Below are positions 53,513-64,000 of a stretch of DNA of 64,000 bases, one piece after another. The notes under the pieces were generated by a model. That model was not told the DNA's origin, searched no databases, and saw only the letters and a program-made list of their open reading frames with translations. The stretch's first letter is position 1. Each line of letters starts with the position of its first letter. A program made the position numbers and the translations under genes. Source of the stretch: Ochotona curzoniae (lineage: Eukaryota > Chordata > Mammalia > Lagomorpha > Ochotonidae); the NCBI RefSeq assembly GCF_017591425.1, contig NW_024467120.1, forward strand, positions 5,146,001 to 5,210,000, in the 5' to 3' direction.

Positions 53513-53822
53513 CTTGGGGCTGACATGGTGGCATAGTGACCTAGTCCTCCAGCTGTAGCACGGGCATGCGATGTGGGCGCTGGTTCATGTCCCAGCTGCT
53601 CCACTTCCAATCCAGTGCCCTGTTTACAGCCTGGAAAGGTGGGGGTGAGCGGCTCAGTCCTTGGGTCCCTGCACCCACGTGGAAAACCCAAAGGAGACTC
53701 TGGCTGAGCTCCGGCCATTGCAGCCATTGAGGGAGGGATGGAAGATGGATGGATCTTCCAGTCTCTTCTCTCTGTAGCTCTGCCTTTCCAGCAAAAGTAA
53801 ATAAATCTTTTGAAAAAAAAAT
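53513..53822 (+). repeat. CSINE
   Basis: 'ggggctgacatggtggcata' to 'aataaatcttttgaaaaaaa'. Confidence 0.88.
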
Positions 53823-54574
53823 TGAGAAATGAACGTGCTCCTATTTTATGCTGCTTTTCTGTCCAGTCTCAGCAGGGCATTTGTATGAATAAAAATGATT
53901 TTGCCATATAGAAAAGGGTGGTGTGCAAAATTGGTTTATGGCAAGTCAGATTTACAGAGTATGTTAGTGCTTCAGGAATGGTTTGCAGGTAAGCTTTGCC
54001 ATGTGCAGTCACTTTCTTTGGACTCGTATGTTTAGTGAGGTTAACACATTCTGCTTTTATTTAATGACAACTTTCTGGAGCGTTTCAGTGGAGTCCAAAT
54101 CTTTGGAAAGCCAAGATTGTAAAATATATTCATTTGAGCACACAAGTTATTAATTTTCTTTTCAATATATTGACATCCATTTACCTTCTATTTCCTGTTA
54201 TTCCTTTTTTAAAAATCCGCTTTTATTTATTTATTTTTACTCACATTCTGTGTCCAATGGCCTTCACTGGCTGGTTGCTTAGGAACTTGGCGTGACCCGT
54301 GCTATTGTTGCCATGGGCACGAGTCCCCTTTGTTCAGATTCCTCTGGTTTTGTTGGGTTGGCCAGCAAGAGTCACTGTGTTGTTCTTTGCTTTGTACACA
54401 CGTAGGCACGCCTCTGGCCCAGGTAGAATCTAGTTTCATTTGGAGTATAAACAGATCTCACTTGTAGCCAGCAAAAATGGCCTTGTACCACAGTCTTCCA
54501 GAAGTCGTGTTCCCAGGAGGCCTTCACAGGCTCTAAGATGGCAGAAGGAGCTAGTTCCTGTTATTCTTAAAGGA
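53823..54574. other. Single-copy DNA
   Basis: AT-rich; no gene, RNA or clear repeat. A TTTA-rich run lies at about 54,221-54,240. Confidence 0.4.
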
Positions 54575-54785
54575 GAATTGGGAAACACCCACAGAGGAGC
54601 TTCCCTCAGGACTCTCACATGGGTGCAGGATCCCAGGCACTTGGACCATCCTCTGCTGCCTTCCCAGGCACGTTAGCAGGAAGCTGGATTGGAAGTGGAG
54701 CAGCTGGGACTTAAACTGGCATCCACATGGCATGCTGGTGCTGCAGACCATGGCTTAAGCTACTGTGCCACAGCACCAGCCCCCC
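54575..54785 (-). repeat. Old CSINE, tail half missing
   Basis: 'ggactctcacatgggtgcag' to 'ccacagcaccagcccccc'. Confidence 0.82.
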
Positions 54786-55139
54786 TGAGCATAGACCGTT
54801 AGACGTTTCTCCTATATTGCTGCACTGCCTAGGAAGGTACTTTGTGCCAGCCCTAGACTGTCCTTCATGACTCTCAGCATCCCTGGATGGCCTCGGGATG
54901 ACTGAGCAGCCTGGTGTCCAGGCCGTCTGCCCGAGGCCCCGTCTGCCCAGCGAGCACCAAGACAGCAAGGACACTATGGCAACGAGTGTGATCAAAGGTG
55001 AGGACATGACTACTCTGATGTGGTGTGGACTTCCTGGCGCATCATTTCTGTTTGGATGGGCTGACTCAAGGTTCAAAGTCCTGGAAGAATCATTTAAAAT
55101 CAACCAGGAATTTCTGAAAGTCCGTTAGTTTGTTCTTGA
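54786..55139. other. Single-copy DNA
   Basis: No recognisable repeat. The 76-residue frame at 54,898-55,128 has no known motif. Confidence 0.35.
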
Positions 55140-55278
55140 GAAGTAGCATCACAGTATGGTGAGTATGCTGTGGCATCCCATAGCAGAGTGTCAATTCACG
55201 GGCTGAGAAAGCAGTGGGAGGTTACCCAAGTACTTTTGTTCTGCCTCTGACACCCCGTGGGTAGACATTCAGGCTTTT

Positions 55279-56319
55279 TTTTTTTTTTAATTGAAAAGCC
55301 AGATGTACAGAGAGAAGGAGGTTCAGAAAGAAAGCCCTCTCATCTGCTGGTTCACTCCCCAAGTGGCCACAACGGCTGGAGCCGAACTGATCCAAGGCCA
55401 GGAGCCAGGAGCTTCTTCCAGGTCTCCCATGTGGGTGCAGGGTCCCAAGGCTTTGGTCTGTCCTTGACTGCTTTCCCAGGCCACAGGCAGGGAGCTGGAT
55501 GGGAAGTGGAGCAGCTGGGGCATGAACCGGTGGCCATATGGGATCCTGGTAGATGCAAGGTGAGGATTTTTTTTTTAAAGTAGCACTTTTATTCTATTAT
55601 TTTATCTTAATTTTTTTTATTATTATTAATTACATTTCATTTTGTGACACAGCTTCATAGGCTCTGGGATTCCCCCAACCCCACCCCTTATTCTCCCCCC
55701 ATGGTGGATTCCTCCACCTTGTTGTAGTATTACAGTTCAAATCCAGTCAAGATTCTTTCATTACAAGCATATAGCAAGCATAGAGTCCAGCATGTTATTG
55801 AACAGATAAATTCAACGGCTTCTTAGACCATCCTTGGTCTGAAGGCAGAGCTGACAGAATATCATCCCAATCAATTAAAAGCCCAACATAACACCAACAA
55901 CAATTTACAGCATTATGAAGTTAATTGACATGGTATTGAGTAACCAATATGTTAAAAAATGCAAGTTCTTAACTACATCCTGTGACTGATTCATTGACAT
56001 TTCTGCTTTAGTTTATACACAACCGGCTTCTATACACCGTAAACTGGCTATAGGGTACTATTCAGCTGTCTCGTGTCTATTTTCATTTTAGTGTTTAACA
56101 GTTGATAGTGTTGAAGCATAATTTTTACTGAACTTGGCAGATTTTAGGATAGTCTGAACTGGCTTATAACTCTGACAAGGCATATGTCAACAATTGAGGA
56201 ACAGAATAGTTTTAGGAGGGGTGTGCAGAGAAATCTTCAATACCTTAGTGAGGAGTAACTAATCTTTGTGTCCGGGCAAGGTGAGGATTTAACCAGTAGG
56301 CTATCATCCCAGCCCAAGT
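55279..56319 (-). repeat. Second-level CSINE
   Basis: Parts 55,279-55,569 and 56,291-56,319 ('aaccagtaggctatcatccc'). Flanked by 'ttcaggctttt' at 55,268-55,278 and 56,320-56,330, its target-site duplication. Confidence 0.92.
55570..56275 (-). mobile_element. 5'-truncated L1 3' end, innermost insertion
   Basis: About 700 bases of L1 3' UTR with the A-rich tail at the low-coordinate side. It is flanked by an exact 15-base 'gcaaggtgaggattt' at 55,555-55,569 and 56,276-56,290. It is nearly collinear with 9,730-10,400. It is the youngest event of the nest. Confidence 0.95.
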
Positions 56320-56715
56320 TTCAGGCTTTTGGCTTTGACCAAGCTCAGCCTGGCTGTTACGGTCATTCAGGGAGTGAATTATCAAGTGAAAGATATCTCT
56401 CTCTCTTTCTCTCTCATTCTCTCTCTGACTGTGTCTTTTAAATAGCAAATAAATAAGTCTAAAAAAATATATAAATTCTGGTAACATCAGGGCATAAATC
56501 TTACCTCCTTAAATGGGTTTTCTGGGTGATCTTTGGCAAAGGACTGATCTCCTTGGGTGCTTCCTCATCTTAATGGAGACGATCATTCCAGTGGCCATGC
56601 TTGCTTGGGTGAAAGGAGGAGCAGATGGCCAGCGTGTCACAGGCTTTATTGACTGGCAGGTGTAACTGTAGCATTTAGCACCCTTAGGGATTTTTTTCCC
56701 AGGCTATATCCTATA

Positions 56716-56866
56716 AGAGTGGGCATCAAACAGTTTATGGAAAATAGCTATTTTGGGAAAAAAAAAATAAAAACCTCACGAACTTCCAAATTTGTTTGCA
56801 CCATACTCTGTTTAGATTTTAATTCTCTTTTCCATGAACTTCGGGGAATACACTCGTATGTAAGTT
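56716..56866 (-). mobile_element. Mariner-type MITE, near full length
   Basis: Inverted ends 'gagtgggcatcaaacagttt' / 'gaacttcggggaatacactc' with 'tatggaaaatagctatttt' and 'tctcttttccatgaac' inside them. Same family as 17,562-18,135. Confidence 0.5.
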
Positions 56867-57489
56867 TTTGCCTAGAAGGCAAAAACACTTCTTTTCCTTG
56901 GCGTTCGTGGGAGAACTACTTTGGTTGGAAATAGTCTCCAAATGTGTGGGGATTTTCGATTCGGTGTTGGTTTTTATAATCTGCTTCATGTAAATTGTTT
57001 TATTGTTCTTAACTCATCTCCCTTAGGGCTCATTGGCGTGTCTCCTGGTATATGGGATGCAGATCACAGGGAAATTTGAAGGTTAAAGGGATGATGTATT
57101 TCACTAGCGGCAGGGGCTTTTCCAGAAAGTGGGTCATTGTTTACCTCTTCAATGTGGGGGTGGCTTTATTATATCGTCACAATAAAGATTGGAAAACATT
57201 TTGGGTCTCATATAAATAGAGTCTAGTGGCTCCCACAACGAGGCACATGAAATATGTTAAAATGATGATGACAGAAGGCCACTACTGTTTCTCACATTAA
57301 AAAATCCCCATTAAAATAGTAAGGAGCTTTGGAAACCTCAGATAGAGATCCTGAGAAAGTGATCAGAGCTAGTTATTTAAACCGTCACCCCAGTCTATTC
57401 AACTCCTTTGGGCTAAGGAGGAGAATGATTTTGTTTCTTCAAAAAGTAATTTCCACATTCAAGGAAACTCTCGATTCTGGTGTCTATTT

Positions 57490-57585
57490 TTTAATGGATG
57501 AGTATGAAAGCTGGGAAAGTCATTTAATTTGTATGTCCGTTTCTTTTTTTTCCATAAAATGAGACTGCTGGACCAGGTGCACGGA
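57490..57585 (+). repeat. MIR fragment
   Basis: 'gggaaagtcatttaatttgt' then 'ccataaaatgagactgctgg' follow the MIR core. Confidence 0.55.
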
Positions 57586-58099
57586 TTTCTTGTGTCTTGG
57601 CCTTCTTTGGTTTGTAATGCAAAGCAGAATGGCTGTTGACATCTGCCACTCACTGTGGCCTTCAAGTGAAGGTTGTCTGGTCGCTAGAAGGTTGTACACT
57701 CCTGATAAAGGGAAGGAGTCCTTTCATAAGTGGCAAAAAATGCAACAGGATAATTTTGATTTTTCACTGCCTCCCCCCCACCTCCTTGTCATGTAGCAAG
57801 TCATGGGCCCTTAACGTGAAGCTAAATAAATGCTCGTTTTTGCTGGAATTTTCCAAATGGCTTCTGAAGGCTATTGTGCTTTGCTGTGCAATGTTAAAAC
57901 CTTTTCTGCCTTTTAGGAAACTTCTTAAACTGCCACACCATATTTGAAAACAATTTTTTTTTGGTTATGAATTGGCTTCATAAATCTTAAAAATGCAAGA
58001 CTCATGTAGCCTGGCTTACGTGATATTGAAGTTCATTCTTTGTGTCAAATTTGACTTTCTCTTTGATTTTCTTTCTCTGCCTCTCTTCCTTCCCTCCTT

Positions 58100-58378
58100 C
58101 AGACTTATTGTTGTTTACTTGGAGGCAGAGACAGATCTCCCATATGCTGGTTCACTCTCTGATGACCATGGCTGGGGCAGGGCCAGGCTGAAGCCGAGTG
58201 GGTAATAAGGACTCATTGACTTGGGTCATTTCTGTTGCTTTTCCAGGCTTTTTAGCAGGGAGCTGTTTGGGAAATGGAGCAGCCTGACTGTGAACTTGTC
58301 TTCATCTATGGGTTACTGATGATGTCACAGATGGTTTAAGTGGCTGCGTCACAACAGTAACACTAACTCCTGCCCCTA
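58100..58378 (-). repeat. Old CSINE
   Basis: 'tattgttgtttacttggagg' to 'acactaactcctgcccct'. Confidence 0.78.
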
Positions 58379-58401
58379 CTGTATTTCTGTTTTATTTATT
58401 T

Positions 58402-58736
58402 ATTTTTTCTTTCTTTAAAGATTTATTTATTTGAAAGTCACAGTTACAGAGAGAGGGAGAGACACACAGAGAGAGGCCTTCCTTCTGCTGGTTCACTTCC
58501 CCAGTGGCTGTTACAGCTAGATCTGGGCCAGGCCAGAGCCAGTAACCTGGAGTTTCTTCCAGGTCTCCCATGTGGGTGGCAAGAGGCCCAAACCCTTTGG
58601 TCATCTTTTGCTGTTTTGCCCAGCCATTAGTAGGGAACTGGATGGGAAATGGAGCAGCCAGGGTAAGAACTGGCATCTATATGGAATACCAGTGTCACAG
58701 GCAGCAGCTTTACTCACTCTGCTACAGCACTTGGGG
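58402..58736 (-). repeat. Old CSINE
   Basis: 'ttttctttctttaaagattt' to 'gctacagcacttggggt'. Confidence 0.87.
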
Positions 58737-58739
58737 TTC

Positions 58740-59480
58740 TCCCCATTTTAAAAAAAATTTATTTTTGATGATGTTTACATCATTGATCAGGGTGGGAAGG
58801 ATTGCGTGTTAGGGGAAAGTGATAGAGACCAAATTTTCTTTTTCTTCTTGTATCCAGGGCAAGGGGGGAAATAAGGGGAAAAGCCACACCCAGCCTCCCA
58901 ACTGCCCCAGTACCCAGGGATGGGGAACGTCCACCTAATATCACCCGGGGTCCCAGGTGTGGGGCATGTTCCAAGGGTTCTGCTGAAGTGCTTTCCATAG
59001 TTTTTTTTTTTTTAAAAGATTTATTTTTTATTATTATTTCATTGGAAAGGCGGATATACACAGAGGAGAGACAGAGAGGAAGATCTTCCGTCCGATGATT
59101 CACTCCCCAAGTGAGCGCAACGGGCCGATACTATGCCGATCCGAAGCCAGGAGCCTCTTCCGGGTCTCCCACGCGGGTGCAGGTTCCCAAAGCTTTGGGC
59201 TGTCCTCGACTGCTTTCCCAGGCCACAGGCAGGGAGCTGGAAGGGAAGCGGGGCTGCCGGGATTAGAACCGGCGCCCATATGGGATCCCGGGCGTGCAAG
59301 GCGAGGACCTTTAACCACTTGCGCCACCGCGCCGGGCCCTTTCCATAGTTTTAAAATGCTGTCAGTCTCACCGATCCAAGGATGAGGAAATCTTCCAATG
59401 GCCATTGGCTGACACAGCCCACCTTAGAGTCTCCGTTTGCCCAGATATTTGCTGTCATTGCTTGGCTGGTCTCCCCATTC
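58740..59480 (-). mobile_element. LINE-type 3'-end family B, second copy
   Basis: Parts 58,740-59,000 and 59,349-59,480; 'gatgatgtttacatcattga' and 'ccaaggatgaggaaatcttc' match 31,425-31,760. A/T-rich tail at the low end. Split by a young SINE. Confidence 0.6.
59001..59338 (-). repeat. Young CSINE with exact target-site duplication
   Basis: Head 'caccgcgccgggcc', near-consensus body. Exact 'ctttccatag' at 58,991-59,000 and 59,339-59,348. Confidence 0.96.
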
Positions 59481-59642
59481 TTTAAAAGCCACTTAGGTTT
59501 TTACATTTTGGTGCGTGTTCGAGAGACACGCATCACCTATCTGCTGTAGTGCTTTATGTTAACACATTATCACGTTTGTAACTATTGACCTCACGCTTTA
59601 CTCATGCATGAATTATAAGTTATAATGCTCAACTTTAAACAT

Positions 59643-59862
59643 TTTTTTTTTCTTTTATGTAAGGGGCGGCAGATACATTGTGAGAGCAAGAGGGCTTCTG
59701 TTTGCTGATTGACTGCCCAGATGTCTGCAATGGCGAAGGCTAGGCCGAGGGGAGGGCCGGGAACAGCATCTCAGTCCAGGTCCTCACATGCATGGAGAGA
59801 CCTGAGTACCTGGGCTGCCCTCACAGTGGGCTTTAGCAGACATTTCAGTATGAGATGTGGGC
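59643..59862 (-). repeat. Very old CSINE
   Basis: T-run, then 'ttctgtttgctgattgactg' and 'gaaggctaggccgagg'; poorly kept. Confidence 0.6.
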
Positions 59863-59875
59863 ATTTCAAAAAATT

Positions 59876-60197
59876 TTTTGTAAGATTCATTTGTTTTTAT
59901 TTGAAAAAGTAGAATTACAGAGAGGAGGAAAGGATCCTCCATCTGCTGGTTCACTCTCCAAATGGCTGCAACAGCTGGAGCTGAGCTGATCCAAAGCCAG
60001 GAGGCAGGAACTTCATCCAGGTCTCCCATGCGGGTGCAGGGTTTGAAGGCTTTGGGCCGTCCTCGACTGGCTTTTGCAGGCCACAAGTAGGGAGCTGGTT
60101 GGGAAGTGGGGCTTCCAGAATTAGAACCAGCACCTGTATGGTATGCTGGCATGTGCAAGGCGAGGATTTTAGCTGCTAGGCTACTGCGCCGAACCCA
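59876..60197 (-). repeat. CSINE
   Basis: 'ttttgtaagattcatttgtt' to 'ctactgcgccgaaccc'. Confidence 0.9.
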
Positions 60198-60211
60198 TCT
60201 TTAAATTTTTT

Positions 60212-60436
60212 TTTTCAGCTGCTCCACTTCTGATCCAGCTCCATGCTTATGGCCTGGAAAAGCAACAGAGGTTGACTCAAGTCTTTGGGTCTCTGCAACC
60301 ATCTGGAAAAAAGCTCCCTGCTCCTGGTTTTGGATAGGCTCAGCTTTATTAGCAGCCATTGGGCAATCTCTCCTCTCTGTGTAACCCATTCTCTCTGTGC
60401 AACCTTTCAAAGAACATAAAACAAAAATCTTTATAA
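60212..60436 (+). repeat. 5'-truncated CSINE
   Basis: 'cagctgctccacttctgatc' to 'aacaaaaatctttataa'; head missing. Confidence 0.82.
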
Positions 60437-60817
60437 GGAAAATTTCCAGCCCTTGTAGAGCTGGCATTCTAAGGGACCGGTGTGGTAGCATAAATAAAGC
60501 AGTAGAAAGTATAGTGTGACAACTGATGATGGTGTGTGCAATGGGAAAAAATAAGAGAATTCTGGTTGTAAAGAATGTGCTTGTAGTGGGTGGCGCTGAT
60601 GTCACACCTGAGGAGCTAGGTGAGGGGGAGGGACCTGGGTATTGGAAGGAGGAAGCTTGGAAGTTGTCGCTTGTCCTGGGGACTTTATGAAACCCTTACA
60701 GGAGGAGAACAGGAAGCAGGAAGAACCAACATTGTGATCAGGTTAGACACTGTAGTGTGTATTAGATGAACACCTAGATGGATCTTGAGGGGCTGTAGTT
60801 TTTACTGTGTTGGATGG
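60437..60817. other. Single-copy DNA
   Basis: A cAMP-response-like 'gctgatgtcacacctg' lies near 60,594. Nothing else recognised. Confidence 0.35.
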
Positions 60818-61058
60818 GGCATTTGGTTAAGATGCTGTCTCACCTGGGAGGGCCTGCGATCTACTCCTGAGTCCAGCTGCTGGCAGCTGGCTCCAGCCTC
60901 CTGCTGATGCGAACCCTGGGTGGCACAGCGATGGCTCCAGGAAATCGGGTTCCTGCCATGCATGTGGGAGACATGGATTGAGCGCGTCCTTCCTGGCTTT
61001 GTGCTGTTGAAGATATATAAAGAATGAACCAGCAGATGAGAGCTCTTTATCTTTGAGT
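60818..61058 (+). repeat. Old CSINE
   Basis: 'gggcatttggttaagatgct' to 'accagcagatgagagctct'. Confidence 0.7.
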
Positions 61059-61231
61059 GGTTTTTTTAATGAGATAACGATATTTTAATGAGATAATGCT
61101 ATCTCGCAATCAGCTCTTTATATGAAGGGTCTTATTATTGGTATTTCTTGTCAATTCTTGCGGCAGTTCCAGTTTTCCTAAAGTGTTTCTTGGTGTAGTG
61201 TTCTGAATAGGCAATGCATTAATGAAGTGCC

Positions 61232-61300
61232 AGGGAGACCTGTATTGTGGTGTAGCAGGTAAAGCTGCGAGGCAAGGATAGTTAGATCCGCTAATGTGCG
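61232..61300 (+). repeat. CSINE head fragment
   Basis: 'cctgtattgtggtgtagcag' then 'gtaaagctgcgaggcaagg'. Confidence 0.55.
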
Positions 61301-61339
61301 TGCAGCTTAAGGCTTAACTTGGGCACATCATCTTTGGAG

Positions 61340-61515
61340 CTCAGACTCCTTGCGTGTTCGTCCTGGTACTCACTCCAAGTGTCCTTGGGCAAGTAACTGC
61401 AAGTCTGAATGTTCCAATTTCCCAGTCTGCAGAATGGAGAAAATAGTCATTGTGCTATTTCAAGGCTGAAGTGAGATTCTGTGTAATCTGTGTACAGAAA
61501 TGCACATGTTGAGCG
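61340..61515 (+). repeat. MIR
   Basis: 'tgtccttgggcaagtaactg', 'ccaatttcccagtctgcaga' and 'atggagaaaatagtcattgt' give the full MIR core in order. Confidence 0.8.
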
Positions 61516-61574
61516 TAATTTCTAGCAGATGAAACATAGCCAACCAGGGTTGGTTTTTATCAGTACATTTCATT

Positions 61575-61700
61575 GCCATGGAGAGCTTGTATGGTCATCC
61601 TGATCTACAGATGAGGACAGACAGTGTCAGCAAGGTCGGGAATGATCTAGTAAGGCAGGGCTGGCACTAGGGTACCGCATCCCTGGGTTCCCAGGGTGGG
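61575..61700 (-). repeat. MIR, reverse
   Basis: 'tctacagatgaggacagaca' and 'gtaaggcagggctggcacta' are the MIR core on the other strand. Confidence 0.7.
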
Positions 61701-61800
61701 TGGTGTAGACAGTGCATCTGCCAAATGAATGCCAGCAGCATCCGTGACGCACTGATGTTTGCCTGTGAGCCTAATGAAATTCCTGTGTTTTATTTTCTAT

Positions 61801-61806
61801 TGTGTG

Positions 61807-61860
<54 letters not shown>

Positions 61861-61871
61861 AAGAGAGAGAG
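61801..61871 (+). repeat. (TA)n(GA)n microsatellite
   Basis: TA repeats to about 61,828, then GA repeats broken by AAG words, running into the SINE tail. Confidence 0.96.
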
Positions 61872-62198
61872 GTGTTTATTTATTTGAAAGTTACAGAGAG
61901 GGAGAGGCAGAGGCAGAGGGAAAAGAGGTGTTCCATCCACTGCCTTACCCTCCAACTGGCTGCAACGGCCAGGGTTGGGCCACGTCGAAGCCAGGAGCCA
62001 GGAGCTTCTTCCGAGTCTCCCATGTGGGTGCTGAGACCTTTGTACCTGGACCATTTTCTGTAGCTTTCCCAGCTGATGCAGCTCCCAGGGAGCTGGAACA
62101 GAAGTAGAGCAACTGACACTACAGCTGGTGCCCACTGGGATCCCATGTTGGCTTTACATGGTCGGTGGTTTAACATGGTATGCCACAGCATCAGCCTC
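61872..62198 (-). repeat. Old CSINE
   Basis: 'gtgtttatttatttgaaagt' to 'gccacagcatcagcctct'. Confidence 0.88.
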
Positions 62199-62264
62199 TA
62201 GCCAAGGATATATTACAAATGCCTTTGAGTTTCTCTGTTTGCTTAGGCAACTTCCATTCTTTTC

Positions 62265-62330
62265 ACAACTGTTTCTTGGAACATTTATTATGTCCCATGC
62301 AGTGCAGTAGATATTGTAGTGCCTATATTA
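62265..62330 (+). repeat. L2/MIR-type fragment
   Basis: 'gaacatttattatgtcccat' then 'gcagtgcagtagatattgta' resemble an L2 3' end. Confidence 0.45.
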
Positions 62331-62384
62331 GATCAACTCCTCCCACCTATCATGATTGAGAGACTCAGAAAAATTGATCATTTC

Positions 62385-62697
62385 TTAAGACGTTTTATTT
62401 GAAAGTCAGATTAATTAACACAGAGAAGTAGAGACAGAGAGGGAAAGATCTTCCGTCCTTTGGTTCATACCCCAGATGGCTGCAAGGGTCAGAACTGAGC
62501 CAGGAGCCAGGAGCCTCTTCCTGGTTTCCCATATAGGTGCAGGGTCCCAAGGCTTTGACCCATCCTCTACTGCTGTCCCAGGCCACAAGCAGAGAGCTGG
62601 ATGGGACACGGAGCAGCCAGGACACAAACTGACACTCATTTGGGATCCTGGTGTGTGCAAGGTGAGGATTTAGCCATTGGGCCATCGTGTTGGGTCC
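62385..62697 (-). repeat. CSINE
   Basis: 'taagacgttttatttgaaag' to 'catcgtgttgggtcc'. Confidence 0.9.
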
Positions 62698-63129
62698 AGA
62701 CAAATTGATCTTTAAGATACGATGTGCTGTTTGTTCTCACAGAGATTTTTCCAATTTGAGAATAAGTAAATACATGTTTTCAAAAACATTTAAAAAAATT
62801 TGTTTGCCTTTTGGGAGCACGTATCAGGCTTATTGCTCATGGATGCACATCAAATAATTCTTAGAAGCAATAGGCCTGTTTTTCATGTGCTGCACTTGAG
62901 AATGCGCTGAGCAATGGGTGTTGCTGCTGGCTTTGAAGGCTCAGGGAGATGGCAAGCGGATATTGTATTATTTGCCAATGGAGAAGTTATTATCAGTGTA
63001 ACACAGGAAAGAGATTATGACACAGAGTGAAAAACAGCAGATCTAGGTGTCTGGTGGACTGTGCTAAAGATGGGAAAGGAGAGTGTGGCCTACCTGTGGG
63101 GATGTTAAATTATAAATGTTGTCAACTGG
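62698..63129. other. AT-rich single-copy DNA
   Basis: Nothing recognised. Confidence 0.4.
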
Positions 63130-63462
63130 GCTATGGGCGTGGTAGCCTAACAGCTAAAGCTCTCGCCTTGCATGCACTGGGATCCCATATATGTGCCGGT
63201 TTGTATCCCAGTGGCCTCGCTTCTTATCCAGTTCTCTGCTTGTGGCCTGGGAAAGCAGTTGAGGATGGCCAAAAGCCTTGGGACCCTGTACCTGCATGGG
63301 AGACCCAGAAATGGCTCCTGGCTCCTGGCTTCAGATTGGCTCATCTCTGGCCATTGCTGCCGCTTTGATTGTGGTTCAATGGACAGAAGATCTTCCTCTC
63401 TGTCTCCTTCTCTCTGTGTATCTGACTGTCCAGTAGAAATAAATAAATCTTAAAAAAAATAC
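63130..63462 (+). repeat. CSINE
   Basis: 'gggctatgggcgtggtagcc' to 'aataaataaatcttaaaaaa'. Confidence 0.92.
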
Positions 63463-64000
63463 TGTCACCTGTTATTTCCTGGGTGGAGGGAGTAATACCA
63501 AGCTTGAAAGCATTAGTTCTGTTTTGTCTGGTCTACATGGTCTAGTCAGCTTTGTACGCCCAGGGGGAAGTAGCAAGTCCAAAAAGTAATTAAAGCTTCA
63601 ATCAGGGTTTTCTGGGTAATGCTTGTTTTGTGAATTTACAAATAATCAAAAATAAAGGTTAGCATGATGTTCAGTGTTTACTTATTTTTGTGTTTGTTGC
63701 CTTTTGTGAAAATTACTGCCTATTTCCTTTTGCTCCTTGGGCCTTTCAGGCATGACTCTGCATTACCTCTGTGTGTGTTCTCATTCTCTAATGCAGTCAC
63801 TCCTGCTTAGCTCACCTGCTTGCAGCTGACCACCTCCTAGAGAAGTTCTGGCATCTCCATGCCTCCTTCAGTTCAGATTGGGAATCAGAATTGAACCCGT
63901 TCTTCAGTTCCAGTTCATGTGTTTGGGCCCAGAAGCGTGCACAGTCTGTTAGCTCCTGTTCTAGGACTGGAGCTGTGAGATCTTGAACGCTCATCCGGCT
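63463..64000. other. Single-copy DNA to the window end
   Basis: No repeat or supported exon. Confidence 0.4.

Larger units (their letters stand above)
55140..56472 (+). repeat. Oldest CSINE of a three-level nest
   Basis: Its 5' part is 55,140-55,267 and its 3' part 56,331-56,472 ('ggtcattcagggagtgaatt' to 'aaataaataagtctaaaa'). Everything between was inserted later. Confidence 0.8.
56473..58099. other. Mainly single-copy DNA
   Basis: 1.6 kb holding one mariner-type element and one MIR fragment, otherwise unassigned. No exon supported. Confidence 0.45.

Noticed and set aside
1..64000. CRISPR array, prokaryotic operon, integron or phage.
   Set aside because: The regular repeats are dispersed SINEs with target-site duplications; composition and repeat types are mammalian.

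Overview
This window looks like mammalian nuclear DNA, almost certainly from a lagomorph. It is filled with about 80 copies of one tRNA-headed SINE whose young copies share a clear consensus: a Pol III head with a box-B-like 'ggttctaatcc', a body containing 'gtgggagacccggaagagg', a pyrimidine-rich 3' part, and an AATAAA/A-rich tail. This layout is that of the lagomorph C repeat (CSINE). As I remember the rabbit consensus, the copies here differ from it consistently, which suggests a pika (Ochotona) rather than a rabbit or hare; that species call is an inference. L1 fragments, MIR and MaLR pieces and long AT-rich intronic stretches all fit a placental genome.

The only strong sign of a gene is a CpG island at about 1,320-2,030. 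It probably holds a TATA-less promoter and a non-coding first exon read on the + strand, with a near-consensus splice donor after 1,708. The remaining 62 kb reads like intron or intergenic DNA. I found no convincing coding exon: the open reading frames are chance frames through SINEs, simple repeats or a G-rich minisatellite. I cannot name the gene.

Layout: 1-1,300, upstream flank with an old SINE, a purine tract and a (CA)n; 1,320-2,030, CpG island; 2,030-6,100, mostly single-copy DNA with a (TG)n; 6,100-14,950, a repeat-dense block with SINEs, a MaLR LTR, rearranged L1 pieces and a tandem duplication around GAAA/GGAA arrays; 14,950-30,500, SINEs alternating with single-copy DNA, some of it looking like possible conserved non-coding sequence; 30,536, a U6 snRNA fragment; 31,400-41,900, SINEs, L1 fragments and a CTCF-like motif; 41,900-46,800, the longest repeat-poor stretch; 46,800-56,500, dense SINEs, a probable solo LTR, a G-rich minisatellite grown inside a SINE (52,335-53,228), and a three-level nest of insertions (55,140-56,472); 56,500-64,000, single-copy DNA, a mariner-type MITE, MIRs and more SINEs.

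I see no operon, CRISPR array, intact mobile element or new enzymatic system. What is worth a second look is repeat biology (nested and truncated insertions with readable target-site duplications, a possibly uncatalogued L1 3'-end family, a SINE-born minisatellite) and a few candidate regulatory sites. SINE and LINE edges are read by eye and are usually good to about 10-20 bases; single-copy intervals are described from composition only.
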